From Stratiolaelaps scimitus (taxonomy: Eukaryota > Arthropoda > Arachnida > Mesostigmata > Laelapidae), in contig JABWDB010000003.1 in NCBI GenBank assembly GCA_019614645.1, positions 15,957,001 through 16,021,000 of the forward strand: 64,000 bases of DNA, given 5' to 3'. The translations under genes and the position numbers were made by a program. Below are positions 46,623 through 60,133 of this stretch, piece after piece. The stretch's first letter is position 1, and every line of letters starts with the position of its first letter. Below the pieces are notes generated by a model. That model had not been told where the DNA came from and did no database searches. It was given only the letters and a program-made list of their open reading frames with translations.

Positions 46623-47147
46623 TTTTAGTTGATGTCGGTTACCAAATGGTGTCCTTCAAGATTTCGTTGCACTCGCGATGAGCACGGCATGCGTTCAGAA
46701 CGATGGGGATTTCTTTAGGAATTACCCCTTTAGCCACGATGAGCATGTTGAGCATCTCCTGTATCTTACCATTGCTCTGGAAGGAGTAGTTGTATGCAGG
46801 GAAGTGCTAGCCGCTCACCGTTTCGCGGGCGTCGAAACGACAACGTGTCCGGGACTTCAAGCCATTTGCGATTCCGGAAAGTTATCTTCGCTCAAATCAA
46901 TGATCTCCTCACGCGGTTGAGATGATGATCAAAGTGTTTATAAATCTCGCCTTGATTATACAGATATACGCAGTGATAGTCATGACCGTGAACGGCAGTC
47001 AGAGTCAATGACACTTCATGACAATATGACATCATGCGAAGTGTTCAACCAGGAAGTTATGGGAAGGAGAGCAAAGCCACCCTTGATGGCTTTCGATGGG
47101 AAATGCACAAGTGCGATATGTTTTGCTAGCTGGTATATTTTTAAGGA

Positions 47148-47196
<49 letters not shown>

Positions 47197-50100
47197 CATA
47201 CATATATGCGCTACCATGGACGTCCATCAAAATCCATGCTCACCTCTCTATCTGTGAGTTTGTATCCCACACAATGTTTTTCGCCAGGTTTCCTCGACAA
47301 ATCTTGATCGTAATGACCAACATCCACACGACATGAGCTAAACCCGGCTTGCTGTCATTTTTGCCCTCCACGCCTTTTACTGCTGCCCAGAAGATCACTT
47401 CCGCCGTGACCTCTATTACGATACCTACATACATATATTGTAATTTATAAATCGTATACGTCGACTCTTTAATCTTCACTGTTCTATTCAGACCACAACC
47501 TGTCACCAAAATCATCCTGTCGCGCACCCATCGACGGCAACGAACACGGGACTACTTTCCAACTGCCATTCATAAAATCTTCTGATGACAGCATCGTACC
47601 GCCTAAGGGCCGTGCAAAGACGAGTTAAACGTGTTACACCTTTTGAAGGCTGTCGCGTCGTTGGCCAGACAAAAACCTCTACAGTTATTGATCAACCCAG
47701 TCCTTTCCACGTGCTTTGACGATAGCCAGGTGATTTCATAGATTTACCACCTGAGGACGCTGCCGCCGCCGCCGCCGCCGCCGCCGCTGCAGCGGTACGA
47801 CGATAACAAGAGGGCCAAGCCGGAGTAGCGAGCTAGGCCTCCTGGTCCACTCTAACGCCAGCCAGCTAAGAATCGACACTTTCTATTTCCGATACAATTC
47901 CAGCGACAAATCCCCGTCCATTGCATACCGCTGGCAGTACAGTGGTTCATGTTACGCTGCTCCGGCCGCTGCCGTCGGCACCGCCAGCGACGTTTGTTTC
48001 TTGCCGTAGGTGACGATTGCGATAGGTGACGTAATAGTTAGCATTTGCTGAATGGGCCAAAGATAAATTTGCGCGGCAGCAATTCGGCGATAATCGTTAC
48101 GCTACCGGAAGGGCGGTGGTGTCGCGGTCTACCGCCATTGGCGACGGCGGTTTATTTTCAACCGCTGCCATCTCCGCTGCTGCGGATCATTGGGTGGCAA
48201 AGACTCAATAATCGAACGAGTGGGTGTGGGGGAGGTTTGGTCAGCGGACGGCACTATTCACCTTTCGCCATCAAACGCCGTACGGCTGTATGGCCATCCA
48301 TCCTTTCACCACTGATGGGCACGTTGTACGAGAGGCGACAGCGACCAATGGCGACAGCCGAATAACTACCTACTATGAACGAATACACCAATAACAAACG
48401 GCGAAGGTTCGAGCGAGCAATCGAGCGATCGCATCCATCTTCGGGTGAAGAGGATGGATGCGAGGATCGCACGTAGCTGTCAATCGTTTAACATAGATGC
48501 ACACAGCTACGCTGGTCGGATGGCAAACACAAGGGCATGGACGCACGGCGGCGAGCCGGCGGACGATGGTACGCGCCGTGTTGCGTCGGGATTCTGCAGT
48601 GGATTTCGCTTCGTGCGAGGATTCCTGCTACAGAGACCCCGGCAGCAATGGCAGGCAGTAGCAGCAGCAACAACAAGTATGGAGTGATTTCGAAGAGTAT
48701 TCTTCTTTGATGAGTTTGTCGGGTCATTCTGCTCGTTTTTGCTTGAGCACGCCAAGTGAGTCAGGTCCTTAGTGCCAGTCCTATAATTCAGCCATGGAGG
48801 TGTATACGTAGACGTACAATGCGACGGCGTTTGCGTATTGAAATCGACAGTGAGGGACCCTCCCTGCGGACGTAGGCGGGTACGCAGCTGGAGGCGAAAG
48901 CGATAGTGAGACTATAACCATTGAACTCACAATCAAGAATAGCTATCACAAAAACACAAGATTACCGATTCACCTACATGTAGGCTTGTAGACCTGCAAA
49001 TATTCGTGTGAGCAGATGGTTGGTTGTGTGGACAGTCTTGACAGTATAGTTGTACCGTTTGCCTCGATTGAATGAATCAACAAATGCGTTATTATGATTT
49101 GCTGTGATTTCAAGGGCTAGCAACTTGACAGCGTCTCTTAAGATTAAGCTAGAGTCGAATCAAACATCAAATGGAATCATAATGAAACGTCACGAACGCC
49201 CGTATAAACAAGGCCACGTTGGGACTACTCTTCATCAATGATCGCCGTGGATGATTCCAATGATTTGTGCTGTTTCGTCATTGTACTGAACATTGTATTT
49301 GCTCTTGTATGCGAAGGCTAACAACGAATCTTAGGCAATGTACCTGTATATTGCTTATAACTTTCTTTTATTTTACAGATGCACCTTTTATTCAGAGGGG
49401 TATGTCACGTTTTTCAAGCCTGATCATTCATCTTGTCACTGCCGCCGTCCACGAAATGCATGGACGCATGGTGATGTTACAAGGCTACAATTGTCATTTT
49501 AAAGTAATTCGATAGTATTTTTCGAAAATAAGTGTTTGTTCCGTCATGTGCACGCTGTCGGATGGAACCACGCGTCGCAACACATCTGACAATTATCTCG
49601 TCCATCCGTTTAAGCTTCGTACGGTTCAAGTTCCACGACGGAATTGTTGGAGACATTTTACGATTGTTCCGATAAGAGGCGGAACGCTGAGAAGACGAAA
49701 GAGACTCCGTAATGAATTGTCAATTAAGCAATGACGACTGCCGTCGTCTACGGCACAAGGTGACGCGTTGGCAGCACATTGGAGTGTGTGTCGTTGTATT
49801 CTGGTGCGATCAAATTCTGCCAGTCGTGAAATGTCGCCAAGTCGAGACGGACCAGTGAAAACAACGCGGTCCATATATTATATCCTGGAAATGGTATTAC
49901 AGAACTGATCCACGAACAAGATATGGAGGTAAAATGGTACCAGCTCAAAGCAAGAGCCGGGTAGCCATACCATCGGGCATGGTTTCGTAGCGCGATCTCG
50001 GCGGTCTATCGTCAAGCTGAACTTCATATTTTCCCGTTTGACACGACACAGTGGCATACCCACATTCAAGTATCTACGAACAACAATTTTTTCTCTAACT

Positions 50101-53100
50101 GGTGTACATTGCACGGTCCAGGCGACCGAACGCTAACCGACGCTAGTTAAAACCGATGCTGCTCCGCTGTATGGTCCAGACACCAGCAGGAACTTGTTCT
50201 ACGAGGACAGCTTTCTCTTCCGAGCAACCTTTCCGCTTCATTTGTCGCTAAATTTCATCCAGATGTAACGAGACAACACAACGACTAAGCCCATTTGACG
50301 CTGACCAGCATGCTCTGATTTAATTTCTAGATAGAGATAATCGAATGCTGTCATGTCCATTGTGAGCGATATATGTGATTTAGATACAACTGAAGCTCGA
50401 AGATGCTCCCTCAACTGGGAGCCGTCGATGTTCATCCCATTCGTTAGTTACATACACTATTTTTTTGGACAGCATCATTCCGAGAGTCCTGGCAATGGGC
50501 CATCGTCGATCGGCTCCGTCGTGTGGACCGATTCGCTCTCGCGAAGTCAGTTACTTTCCAACGACATCACAATGAAGACATCCAGGTTGCGTTTGACGAG
50601 TCGATATCGATACTTACGTTCGGAAACATTCGGTAGACGTTGGCAGGTTCAGTGTCTCGCGTTGACGCCAAATTCTTTCGAAGGTTGATTGTTTTGTCGC
50701 ACCATCATACCGCGTTTGTCCATTGTCCATCTCATTCCAGGAGGACGTTCCCTCGAGGACGTCGATTTCTGCGTTAGTGATTCTCCTTTTATTGGATTTT
50801 TCGTTGAGCAAATTAGTCAATCTGGACGTTATCGGCCGGGATAAAGAAGCAAATTGCATATTCTGTGCCGCTCGAGCTTGGTCGATATTTGTCTTCTTTC
50901 CAAAGATTAAATAATTATAATGTGGTTAGTCGAACCATTATTTGGGGTGTAAACACTTCACAAAAATCCAATTTACGTAGCATTTTGGAAAGGGAGACTT
51001 AATCTTATCTACGCTTCTGACCTAACTAACTGATACAGATTGACCGATGACCTCTGTTGATTACTTTAGAAAGCCGAAATAAGCCTCTCAATATGAATGA
51101 GCATTGTAGAATAGTTCGGAATTAGCGTGGGTCGATTTAAAACTAGCCACCAGTACGATGTTCGCACGGCAAACATATGGAAAGTGAATTGCGGCCGCCA
51201 CCGCCACCTACAATGAGATTGTACGTGGTCGCTGCTAGTTCACGTACCACGATCAAGCAACTGCGCACACGAATTTGGCTCCTTAACTCCGTTTAGCGTC
51301 GTTCAACGGACACTATGGTAATTAAGAGGTGGTGGGTTTACGTGATTCCAATTCAGTAGGGTTGCTTTCCAATGCGAATTGTCCCCCGTGGCCCCCTAGC
51401 GCGCTATATATATATATATATATATATATAGATTGGTAATTGTTTGTCTATTTTTCTATTTTTATCAATATCTCATATTGATTTATGTTGGAGCTTTCCT
51501 CTAGCCATAGTCGAAATATGGATGGTCCTGTTGTATTACAGCAGAAAAAGGATAGTCTCTCTCTCTCTCTCTCTCCCTCTAATCTTTTGTACCTTATCGT
51601 TGTTGTTTTCTTTAGTACATCCGTGCTCTTCTTCTTCTTCTTCTTGTTGTTGTTGTTGCGATCGGCGTTGCTGTAGAAGATAAAAACGTACCATAGGCCG
51701 AACGTCGGTTGAAGGACCTATCGGCCGTCGGAGGCGTTTGTGCAGCACCGGCACGGGCTCCCGCGGTGGCTGCGAGAGCACGTCCGCCAGACATCTTTCA
51801 TCGTGTTACTACTGCTACTCTTGTTTTCCTATCCTGTTCTCCTGAACGAAACGCACCGAAACTGCAACAACGAAAACGTTTCCTTAGAAATCGATTCATT
51901 GCTTTGGAGAAAACGAAGTACCGACCCCAGAGAAACGTCGTCGAAACACCGCCGCGCTCTCACGCAGACACATGCACACGAAACGATGATACCTCACCTG
52001 TTACCGTGGTCATAGCTAGCTAGATAGATAGGTATATATGTGGATAGATATTATACATAGATGGCAAACGCAAACGAGTGTGCAAGTCTGGCTGGCAGGG
52101 AGCGGACGAACGATGCGGAGAGGGGCAAGAAATCGAGAAAAAGAGCCGTCAGAACGAAAGGGTTCCCGAGATAACGAGGGAACGAACGAAGTGGGGGTAC
52201 TTCGGAACACACAGAGCGGACCTAGCCGCCGACCGGGCGCGCGCGGTCTGGTGGACGATCGAACGTTGCTTGCGCTGGGCCTCTGGCTAGCCGGCGGACT
52301 GCTGATAACGCGGCCGCGCGCAGGCGAGCACCGTGGTGGAGTCTCACACGCACGGCGAGCAACGGCGACGATGATCGCCGCTGTGATAATAATGACATCA
52401 CATCCCCGATACGAGGGCCAGAACGACACACGGACGAGCAGCCAGCGCCGGGGAGGCCTGCGGTGGAGGTGCCGCGCTGGCAACGGCTATATAGGGAGCC
52501 GGTTTTGTGCGGGCGAGAGCAACTCCTTTCGTCCGAATGGTGAACACTGCTTCTGGCGGCATAAGCGGCAGTGTTTTCAGGGGGCAGAGGTAAAACGCAA
52601 TAACGCAAGAATGGATGCTGCCTCTCCGCGCTGGCTGGATACAGCAGAGCGGGTCAAAGCAGGGCGTCGCGGATGCCCCCCCCCCAACTGTTGCTGTTTG
52701 CTCTATTGATAAAAATCGATCTTTTCGTTTCCATCATCATCATCGTCGTGATCCGCGTCGTCTTCTTTTTCTTCATCTGCAGCATCAGCAGCAGCAGCTG
52801 AAGGTGAACAAATATTGTGAGAGAGTGGTTAGAGACTCCGATGGAGCAAGCGCGTGGTCCAGAGGCAACGATTTCTCGGTAGACAAAGAAATTAGAATCA
52901 GAGTTGTATTCGGCAGGCGGGCGGGCGGGCAGTCGTGGTCGGACGAATATTCATTCGGTGCATACACCACCACAACGCGGTATGTCTACCCCGAGACTGT
53001 GTGCCCTCTCAGCTCGTGCTGTGGCTGCTGCAGGTGCCTCTTGCATTTCGGCTGCATTGGCCCGCTCGCCTAGAGCGATATAGCTACTCGGTTACTCCAG

Positions 53101-56100
53101 CCATACAGTGATAGCGAAGATGCTGAACGAATTGGGGAAGATTGAACGAGACGACACACAGAATAGAAGAGGGCGACAATGACTCGGTTTGCCAATGGGT
53201 CCAATGAGTACGTCGCCAGTGCGATGATAATCGCTGGCGTTCGAGCATGACACATTGTCACCGTTGGTTATTTGGGCTTGTACTGGTGCGTCTCCGCTTT
53301 GTCTCTGATCCTACAGCAGCTGCTTTTGTATGTGTGTGGCCGTCAATAGCGGGTGGACACGAAGGTATCGAGCTGTTTGTTGGTTGTGATCATGATGCGG
53401 ATGCCGCCGCCGCCGCCACCACCGCCACCGCTGCCGCCTGTCTAATGTCACTGGTACGTGGCGGCGGTAGTGGCGATTGCTTTTGGAAATTCGGATTCAG
53501 ATTTCAGTTGATTGTCTGGTGCTTGTCGCCTCAGCCGCCGCTTCTGCGAGAGCGTTCAAAGGGGCTGACCCTTTCTCCAGGCGGCGCGCGAAATACGGAA
53601 CGGCCAGACAGAGACTTCAATCTCGCGTAGATCGCGCAGCATCGCCGAAGAAGTGGGATCAGATTAGAAGAAGCGAAAAAGCAGGAGGTCGTAGAGCGAG
53701 CGATTGTTGTCCTGTCAGCTTTTGTCTCCGTTCGTCTATGGTCGTTGGCGTCGTCGGCGACACCGATGATACTGTACTAGATATACCGTCCGGACAATAT
53801 GCACAATGTCGGCAGTGGAACTGTGGAGCCGTATACGGATAGGCGTTCAATACCGTAACAATTAAGACCTCTATCCAGCTTCCCCTGATCACCGAGTAGT
53901 CTCTATCGCCCAGCGAGCGCTGGTTGGCGCGAAACGCTCGAAACGGTCTGGCTAGCAAACCTTCCGCTGCGTTTACGTATCATTAATTATCCCAGTATTG
54001 TTATTATGATGATGATGATGATGATGATTAGTACTACTACTACTATTTCCTAATGACCATGAATTACGCCATTGAATTTACGGTCGTTCATAATTGATGA
54101 CACATTGTCAAGCATTGTGTAGCGGCTTTTCTAGTTACCGGCTCCACCTTTGCCACAAAGAAACTCCCTCATTAATGAAGCTAAACAGGCGCTTTATGAC
54201 CTAGACGAAGTGAATTCAAGCTTTGCTACTATAGTACAATATTGAATTGGCAACGCCGCTTGGAAAAAGGATCGAGTGCTCACTTTGACAGGTGCAAGAT
54301 GTGCTACTACTGCTGCTGCTGTTGTTGCTGCTGCTCTCTAATGCCGTTTGTTTGTCGCTGGTAGTGGATCTGTGTGCTGTTGCTGTAGTCACCATTGGCC
54401 AGACTCGTTCATAGTGACTATCCCGCCATTACAACGAGATTCAACTTTTACTGTGCTTTGTGGCCATCGTGCAACGTCCCATTCACTATCCGATGTTTGA
54501 CTCGAATTGCTCCACGTAGATGTATTTTGTGCAATATTTGTGAGAGCCAATTTTGGATACTGCGAAACTATTGAGGTTGGCACCATGCGGAGGTAGGTTG
54601 TTGAGTAAATAGCTAAAAAACTGGAACAAACAACTTCAAACGACTAACACTTTCCTCGCACGAAAATATAAGGCCTTTTGTCTCGATATGAGACGGACTC
54701 GAGGTCAGGTTCGAAGGCCTACATGTCCTGCAAGATGCACGTAAACTTACGTCCGAATATTTCAAGGACACAGTCAGTACAACTGTGCAAGCACGGAGAT
54801 GTCAGTCCGTCAATAGCCCACTACACTCTGGAGCGACAATGGCCATCGTATTATAGGTTATCTTTAATGGCCGATACCAAACTAAAGAACACTGGTGCAT
54901 TATCGCCAGAGAAGTATATAATTATTACTATATATATCATTAAGCATAATCTATACACATGTACAATCGATCGTATATTCAATTCCATCAATTCGTCCTG
55001 CTGGTGTCTTAGTTAAATATTCAAAAAATACCGATTATACATTAGTACGCAATTTGATACAGATCCGTTAACGACAAGCCACGCTTGATATGGACCATGT
55101 GGGGGAAGCACTGAACATATCGCTCATCACATCCGAATCGGCGGGTACATCAATTTCAATTAATTATGTTACTTCATTGATTCTTTGTTCCAAACGAATA
55201 CAATCGAACAAACCCGAGCGTTTTCACACTCCCCTAAGAGAACACAACAAACAGTTCGCGGGGCTGCGTTCCCCCACATGAGGCAATGGCAGCGCCGCGC
55301 AAATAAATTTATCTATGATCAGGGGTACGCACAACGCAGCATTCATTGAAACGGTAGTTCGCGATTCCGACGTGACCGCGAACGCGCCAAGCAAGCAGGA
55401 CCCACTGTGTATGCTACGCACAGACGCAGATCTAAGGCGCAAATTCTCTTCGAGAAAAGTTAGACAATGCACAATAGTCGAGAGCACCTAGAGACCTTGG
55501 AGCGTTTGTTTTATTTCTGTAATGTCGTCTCTGCGACTCGTGTCTCTTTGCCGACCTCCCCAACTTCTTACAGGGAGATGAGGGCGATGTTATCTGGGCC
55601 GAACTACCCTGTTTGATCAAGACGCTGAATTCGCTGTGTGAATTTGGCTGTGTACCCTATCCGTGATTACGCTGCCGTCTATCTGCGGTATCGTATCTTG
55701 GCGATTATGTTCGTACTCGACGTTCTGTGTCTATGTTCTGCCGCTCTTAGGGAACGTCGCTCCATTTGTAGCCCCTAAGCCGCAAGAGGACGTATTTTGA
55801 ACGGAGCAGAGCAGTCAAGCAGGAAGATGACACCGTACTTCGTCAGGATCAGGGGGGGGTGATCAGTAATCACATGGGGACATTCAGCTGACCGCCGACG
55901 TTTGTCGAAATCCGACAGTTATCCAGCACATGGCTAGAGCTAACGTATGCATTAGTTTGGCGTTAGCAAATGATACCATATTTAGGACCATAAGCCACTG
56001 AGGCATGACAAACGAGGGGCGTTTTGTATACGAGGTCCGAACACTCGTTTAACCAATCCAACGCACTTCGTGTAAGGCGTCCTCGCTACGCAAATATTCC

Positions 56101-58355
56101 CTTGCCATCTACTTGTATGTACCGAATCAGATAGATTACGAAAAATTCGCGTGAAAAAGCTTTTTGATTTTTCATTGTGCGCGACTTTTCGAATGCAGTC
56201 AACACTGTTGATTGGTGCGCTGGTTCGGACGGTGAACCCTGAGCGCTTGGTTTTCCCTTGGTCCGCCTGGTAGCAGCACTCATTTGTGCCAGTGATTGCG
56301 AATCGTATGCTGTGACAGAATGACGATTGTGATACAGTTACAATTGGTGCACATGCCGTAATATTGTGATTCCGACACGGACACGTCGAGCTATTTGGAA
56401 ATTTCTTAATTTGTAACAACAGGACGAATGCTTCAACCACAAAAATTCGATGTGAATTCAGAGTTGTTACGGTCAATTAATAAAATGAATAAGACAATGA
56501 ATCAGGAACGCCGTGTGTTGCAGATATATTAATGTTTCAAGTTACTTGAGCCAAAAGGGTCTCCCTTAGTGATTAGCATCCTCTGCAGCCGCTATCGTGT
56601 CTAGCTAGAAGTCGTCCAGCACAAACTGATGGAGTGAGAATAATATCGTAATAACATGGGCCTCCCATGTCGCTAAATGTGTTCCATAACAGGCTTATAA
56701 ATACCAGATACACATATATAGATCGATCATTTGGTGTACGACACCATTCGGCATAGGCTCCAGCCCCTAAACGGGAGGGATGATCGGGGTCGAACAAGGT
56801 AACGCCACGATTGATCGAGATGTCATACTAAGTGATGAGTGCATAGTCTTTGAAAAAAACAGCCCATTTATTAAAATACTTATCCTTTACAATTGTCCAC
56901 TTCATGGATCATACCGTCACATTATTTATTGTTGTAGCAACACCATCATGATGCACGCTAGCCGTTCATTTGAGATGTATTAGGTATGACTGCAAAACGA
57001 GTATTTCATCGATTCTTAATAAACACTTTTTTGGATGATATCCTCATTCGTTCATTATCTACCATTCAGGAAGGGCACTCGCAAGGAATCCCACGCGGGC
57101 CACTATCTATTACAGCGGTTAGTAGTAACAAATGCATATTATTATTTTGTATTTTCGTCGCTCGATGACGCCTCGTCACTTGTATAAGCAAATCGGTGCC
57201 CCTCATAAATCGAACGCATTAATAAATAACGAATAATAATTATGATAATGATACTAACAATAATTATTAATTAAAATGATGTAGGCATTCTTTTGTCGAT
57301 GGCATAAGTAATAGCTGTTCGGGATTATCTGTGACTATTCGCCACCACCACCAGCACTATTATTATTATCACTATTCAATTCGGCTTACGTAATGCCATC
57401 TATGTATCTGTAATGGAAAACTAAACGCGGAGAAGCTCACCAGCGAGAGTTCTTCTTTACATCCATCTCGTCATAATCTTCAATCATTATCATCATGGCA
57501 CAACCATAGCTTTGGTATTTTTTGCGGTTGTACTCTCTCAGAGCAATCAGTAATCCATGATTACTAGTTAGCAAGACAATCTTAATGAGAGTTACTGAGC
57601 TTTGCACATGGGCCGGGGGAAAAAAGAGCAACAGACACAGAATGGTAATATCATTAACATGAGCGAATATTAGCATAATTCGTAGTTCTGTATATTACTC
57701 ATTTAATAGTAATGTAGATAGGCCAGGTAGGATATTCGACAGATACATTGTTGAGTAGATTGTTAGACGCAAGCCCTATATTCCAATATCACTACACGAC
57801 ATATTAACATGATATCAAGTGAACGGCATTAACGTATTGGTATGACAAACACACGAAAGTATACTCTCTATTGTCTCCACCAGCGTCTGAGTGTACGTGT
57901 GTCAATGAGCAGCCAACAGCCAGTTACCAAGTGCAGTGTTGACAAAGCCGATTTGCTAAAACGATGCCACGACAACTCGGCCACACGTACGCGTTAAACA
58001 TTCATCATATAGTTAGCACCTCCCGATCCAGGTTGAGGTAGTGCTTCCGAAAACGCTTAGCATACAAATCCACTGTGGACCCCATTGAAAAGATCATCAT
58101 ATTGTAATAGTAGTCACGTTTAGGGAAGCGTGCTGTCGCAAAAAGTCAGCATCTCTTTCGACATTGTACATGGTGTTCCCGACAGTCAGTTATTGCCTGG
58201 TGAGCATCGGTGCATGCCACCCGCTCGCTGCATCCACTAACGGACCTCGGCCGACTAGCCGCTGTTAACTAACTAATTGATTGATGACAGATCGTACACG
58301 GCAGGTCCGACCGCCAGTCCCGTATCAAAACTTGCAAATGTGCACGCGAACAGCC
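45151..58355. other. Long non-genic region with GC-rich patches and microsatellites
   Basis: No gene that I can support in 13 kb. It contains (TA)n at 46590-46618, 47150-47193 and 51404-51431; (GCC)n at 47760-47790; (GAT)n at 54008-54029; CpG- and triplet-rich patches at 47.7-48.7 and 51.6-53.6 kb that could be promoters or 5' exons; and short ORFs with signal-like starts at 46277-46125 and 48727-48488 (minus) that are too weak to call. A 164-codon minus-strand frame at 56476-55982 has another long frame overlapping it and no domain. Confidence 0.35.
47760..47790. repeat. (GCC)n triplet repeat
   Basis: About nine GCC units inside a CpG-rich patch; no coding frame around it supports a poly-Ala tract. 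Confidence 0.85.
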
Positions 58356-59099
58356 TCAGGTTCGCCTGAATAGCCGATGCATTGTCGATCGGTCATCGAA
58401 GAAGCTACGAATAACACAGACTTGAAGTGCGCCGACAACAATGACGACGCCGGTCAGTATGAACGAGAGCCAATTGACTTTGGAGAAGTTGTGTTCAACC
58501 AGGTTTCGGTGACGAGCTTCGTGGGCCTTTTGCCACTCCTGGTAGCGTTCAACCTGGTTGAGCAAGTCGTAGAGACGATTAAGTCGGGTTCTCATCTTAT
58601 CGATGTCACTCGAATTGAAGCCCTGATCAGGCGACAGGGTGACGCTACCCAGCCCGAATGGATCGTCGTCCTCGACTTCTCGCGAACTATCGCCATTATC
58701 GACGAACACTTCGAGATAGACCTGCTTCGCATTGAGCATCGAACGAGTGTTCCCCAAGCAGATCTTGTAGTCACCGTCAATCTTCAGCTCGAGCCGATGA
58801 ACGGAGTCCGCCTTGTCCTCCTCTTTCACCATAACCGTGCCATCGGGGGCGGTCAATGTAAAATCCACACTCAATGAGCTGTCACCCATTGTGCCGGCGT
58901 CGAGAACCTGATACTCGATCTCGAGCAACTGATCTTTTCGGGCATGCTGGAAGAGGCATTCCTCCTTGCCGGCTGGAATGGCCAATGTGAATTCTGCTTC
59001 GTCGCTGTAGCGGCATTCTACCGGCCAGAATAGCGCGAAAATGATCACGACGGTACGGCTCGCCCTCAGCAGCGTTCGACCGCACCAGGGCCGCGCCAT
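58356..59099 (-). CDS. p24 family cargo receptor (TMED1/TMED5 type)
   Basis: p24 proteins cycle between ER and Golgi and help select cargo for COPII and COPI vesicles. It is a single open frame of 247 residues (family about 225-235). The signal peptide ends near residue 29 (VVIIFALFWPVEC). The GOLD domain covers about 35-135 with the two disulfide cysteines Cys48 and Cys114 (EECLF, YKICLGN). A coiled-coil linker runs over about 165-205, then one transmembrane helix at about 209-230 (WLSFILTGVVIVVGALQVCVI). The short cytosolic tail begins RSFFDDR; its FF is the COPII-type signal, and the usual terminal dilysine is replaced by a basic RLFRRT end. It was placed in the gamma subfamily (TMED1/5, opossum in Drosophila) by the FTL-x-IPAGKEECLFQ segment and the FF-D tail. 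No intron in the coding part. Confidence 0.92.
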   Translation of the reverse strand: MARPWCGRTLLRASRTVVIIFALFWPVECRYSDEAEFTLAIPAGKEECLFQHARKDQLLEIEYQVLDAGTMGDSSLSVDFTLTAPDGTVMVKEEDKADSVHRLELKIDGDYKICLGNTRSMLNAKQVYLEVFVDNGDSSREVEDDDPFGLGSVTLSPDQGFNSSDIDKMRTRLNRLYDLLNQVERYQEWQKAHEARHRNLVEHNFSKVNWLSFILTGVVIVVGALQVCVIRSFFDDRSTMHRLFRRT

Positions 59100-59966
59100 G
59101 TTGGACTGTCCAACACGATAGAAGCTTCGTCGCGAAGCGACGAGGAAGACGATACGACCGGTCCTCTGCTGCGGCGGCTGTGAAATGTGTTAAGGGCAAG
59201 AGGGACTGGTTGGTTGGTTGGTTGGTTGGTCTCTCTGGCGAACAGATGCAATCTCGTAGATTGTGGTTAGAGAGGCTGGCCGTTGGTCATGGCTGCAACA
59301 CAAGCGAGCTCTACTCATGACACATATTGATCTTTTGTTGAGCATTGATATTCGACTGCCTGAGTGTCAAGAGGAGACAACGATTGATCTGGGATCAGAT
59401 GGAGTCCTCCCTGTAGACCTCTAACAAAAGGGAGTACAGACGTTCGAACAATACAACAATTATATATTATTATCTAATAATAATAATAATAATAATAATA
59501 AACGAAACTTGGGATTTCCGCAAAGAAACGCCTTTGTCCGTCAACCCTTTGGGTCAATAAAGGAGAAATTTATTGTCTTATATACATAATAATATAATTG
59601 TCATACAAGTTAGAAATGCAGAATGTTCATAGCGGAGTAGTAAAAAAAATGTGTCATTTGTCACTAACCGTAGAGGCTCGCAGGGGGAAGGGATCGGCTT
59701 TCTAATGTACTCTATGTATACGTTAGCTGCTGACGCTAGCATACGAATTAACTACTTTGTATATATTAGCTGATGGAAGCGAAGCTCTGCAGACAAGTAA
59801 GCAAAAACGCGATCTTACCTCGTACAACGGTTGGCCTGACAACGGCAAAATAAAAGTTAACTGCATCTACTTAAAATTCCATATAGTTATAACAAAATGC
59901 AGCCTTACATTCAGCACCGACAAAAAACCTCCAATATTTGGACAGGTCTAATTGCATCTGTGCCTG

Positions 59967-59994
59967 GCCACCTGTGTGTCCTGACACAGGTGGC
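59967..59994. repeat. 11-bp perfect hairpin
   Basis: Arms GCCACCTGTGT and ACACAGGTGGC around a 6-nt loop, with CTGTG/CACAG pairing outside it across a small bulge. The CACCTG core is an E-box (Snail/bHLH type) present on both arms. Confidence 0.6.
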
Positions 59995-60102
59995 ACAGAG
60001 CTGCCTGCATTAGACGCAAGGCACTATTCTGTGTGATTCGTAGCCCTACACGGCTTAACTTTTGAATGAATGCCTAGACTGGGCAACTCGAGAAAGAAAT
60101 AG

Positions 60103-60133
60103 GATAACTCAAAGAGAAACCCTTTGAGTTATC
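60103..60133. repeat. 12-bp perfect hairpin
   Basis: Arms GATAACTCAAAG and CTTTGAGTTATC around a 7-nt loop. No link to a gene end or transposon was found. Confidence 0.6.

Noticed and set aside
48488..48727. 79-codon minus-strand frame with a hydrophobic start
   Set aside because: The poly-Leu core comes from a CAG/CAA repeat and the rest has no structure.
49870..50150. Plus-strand frame with AELHIFPFDTTQW, reminiscent of the FPFD region of Cys-loop receptors
   Set aside because: The two loop cysteines are absent, a stop lies just upstream, neighbouring conserved parts are not found, and the opposite strand is equally open. Resemblance is too short to call even a pseudogene.
815..51431. CRISPR arrays, bacterial operons, rRNA genes
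   Set aside because: None present. The regular repeats are all microsatellites, and the window is eukaryotic nuclear DNA.
55982..56476. 164-codon minus-strand frame
   Set aside because: No domain and many scattered Cys/His without pattern; a second frame overlaps it. Chance cannot be excluded.
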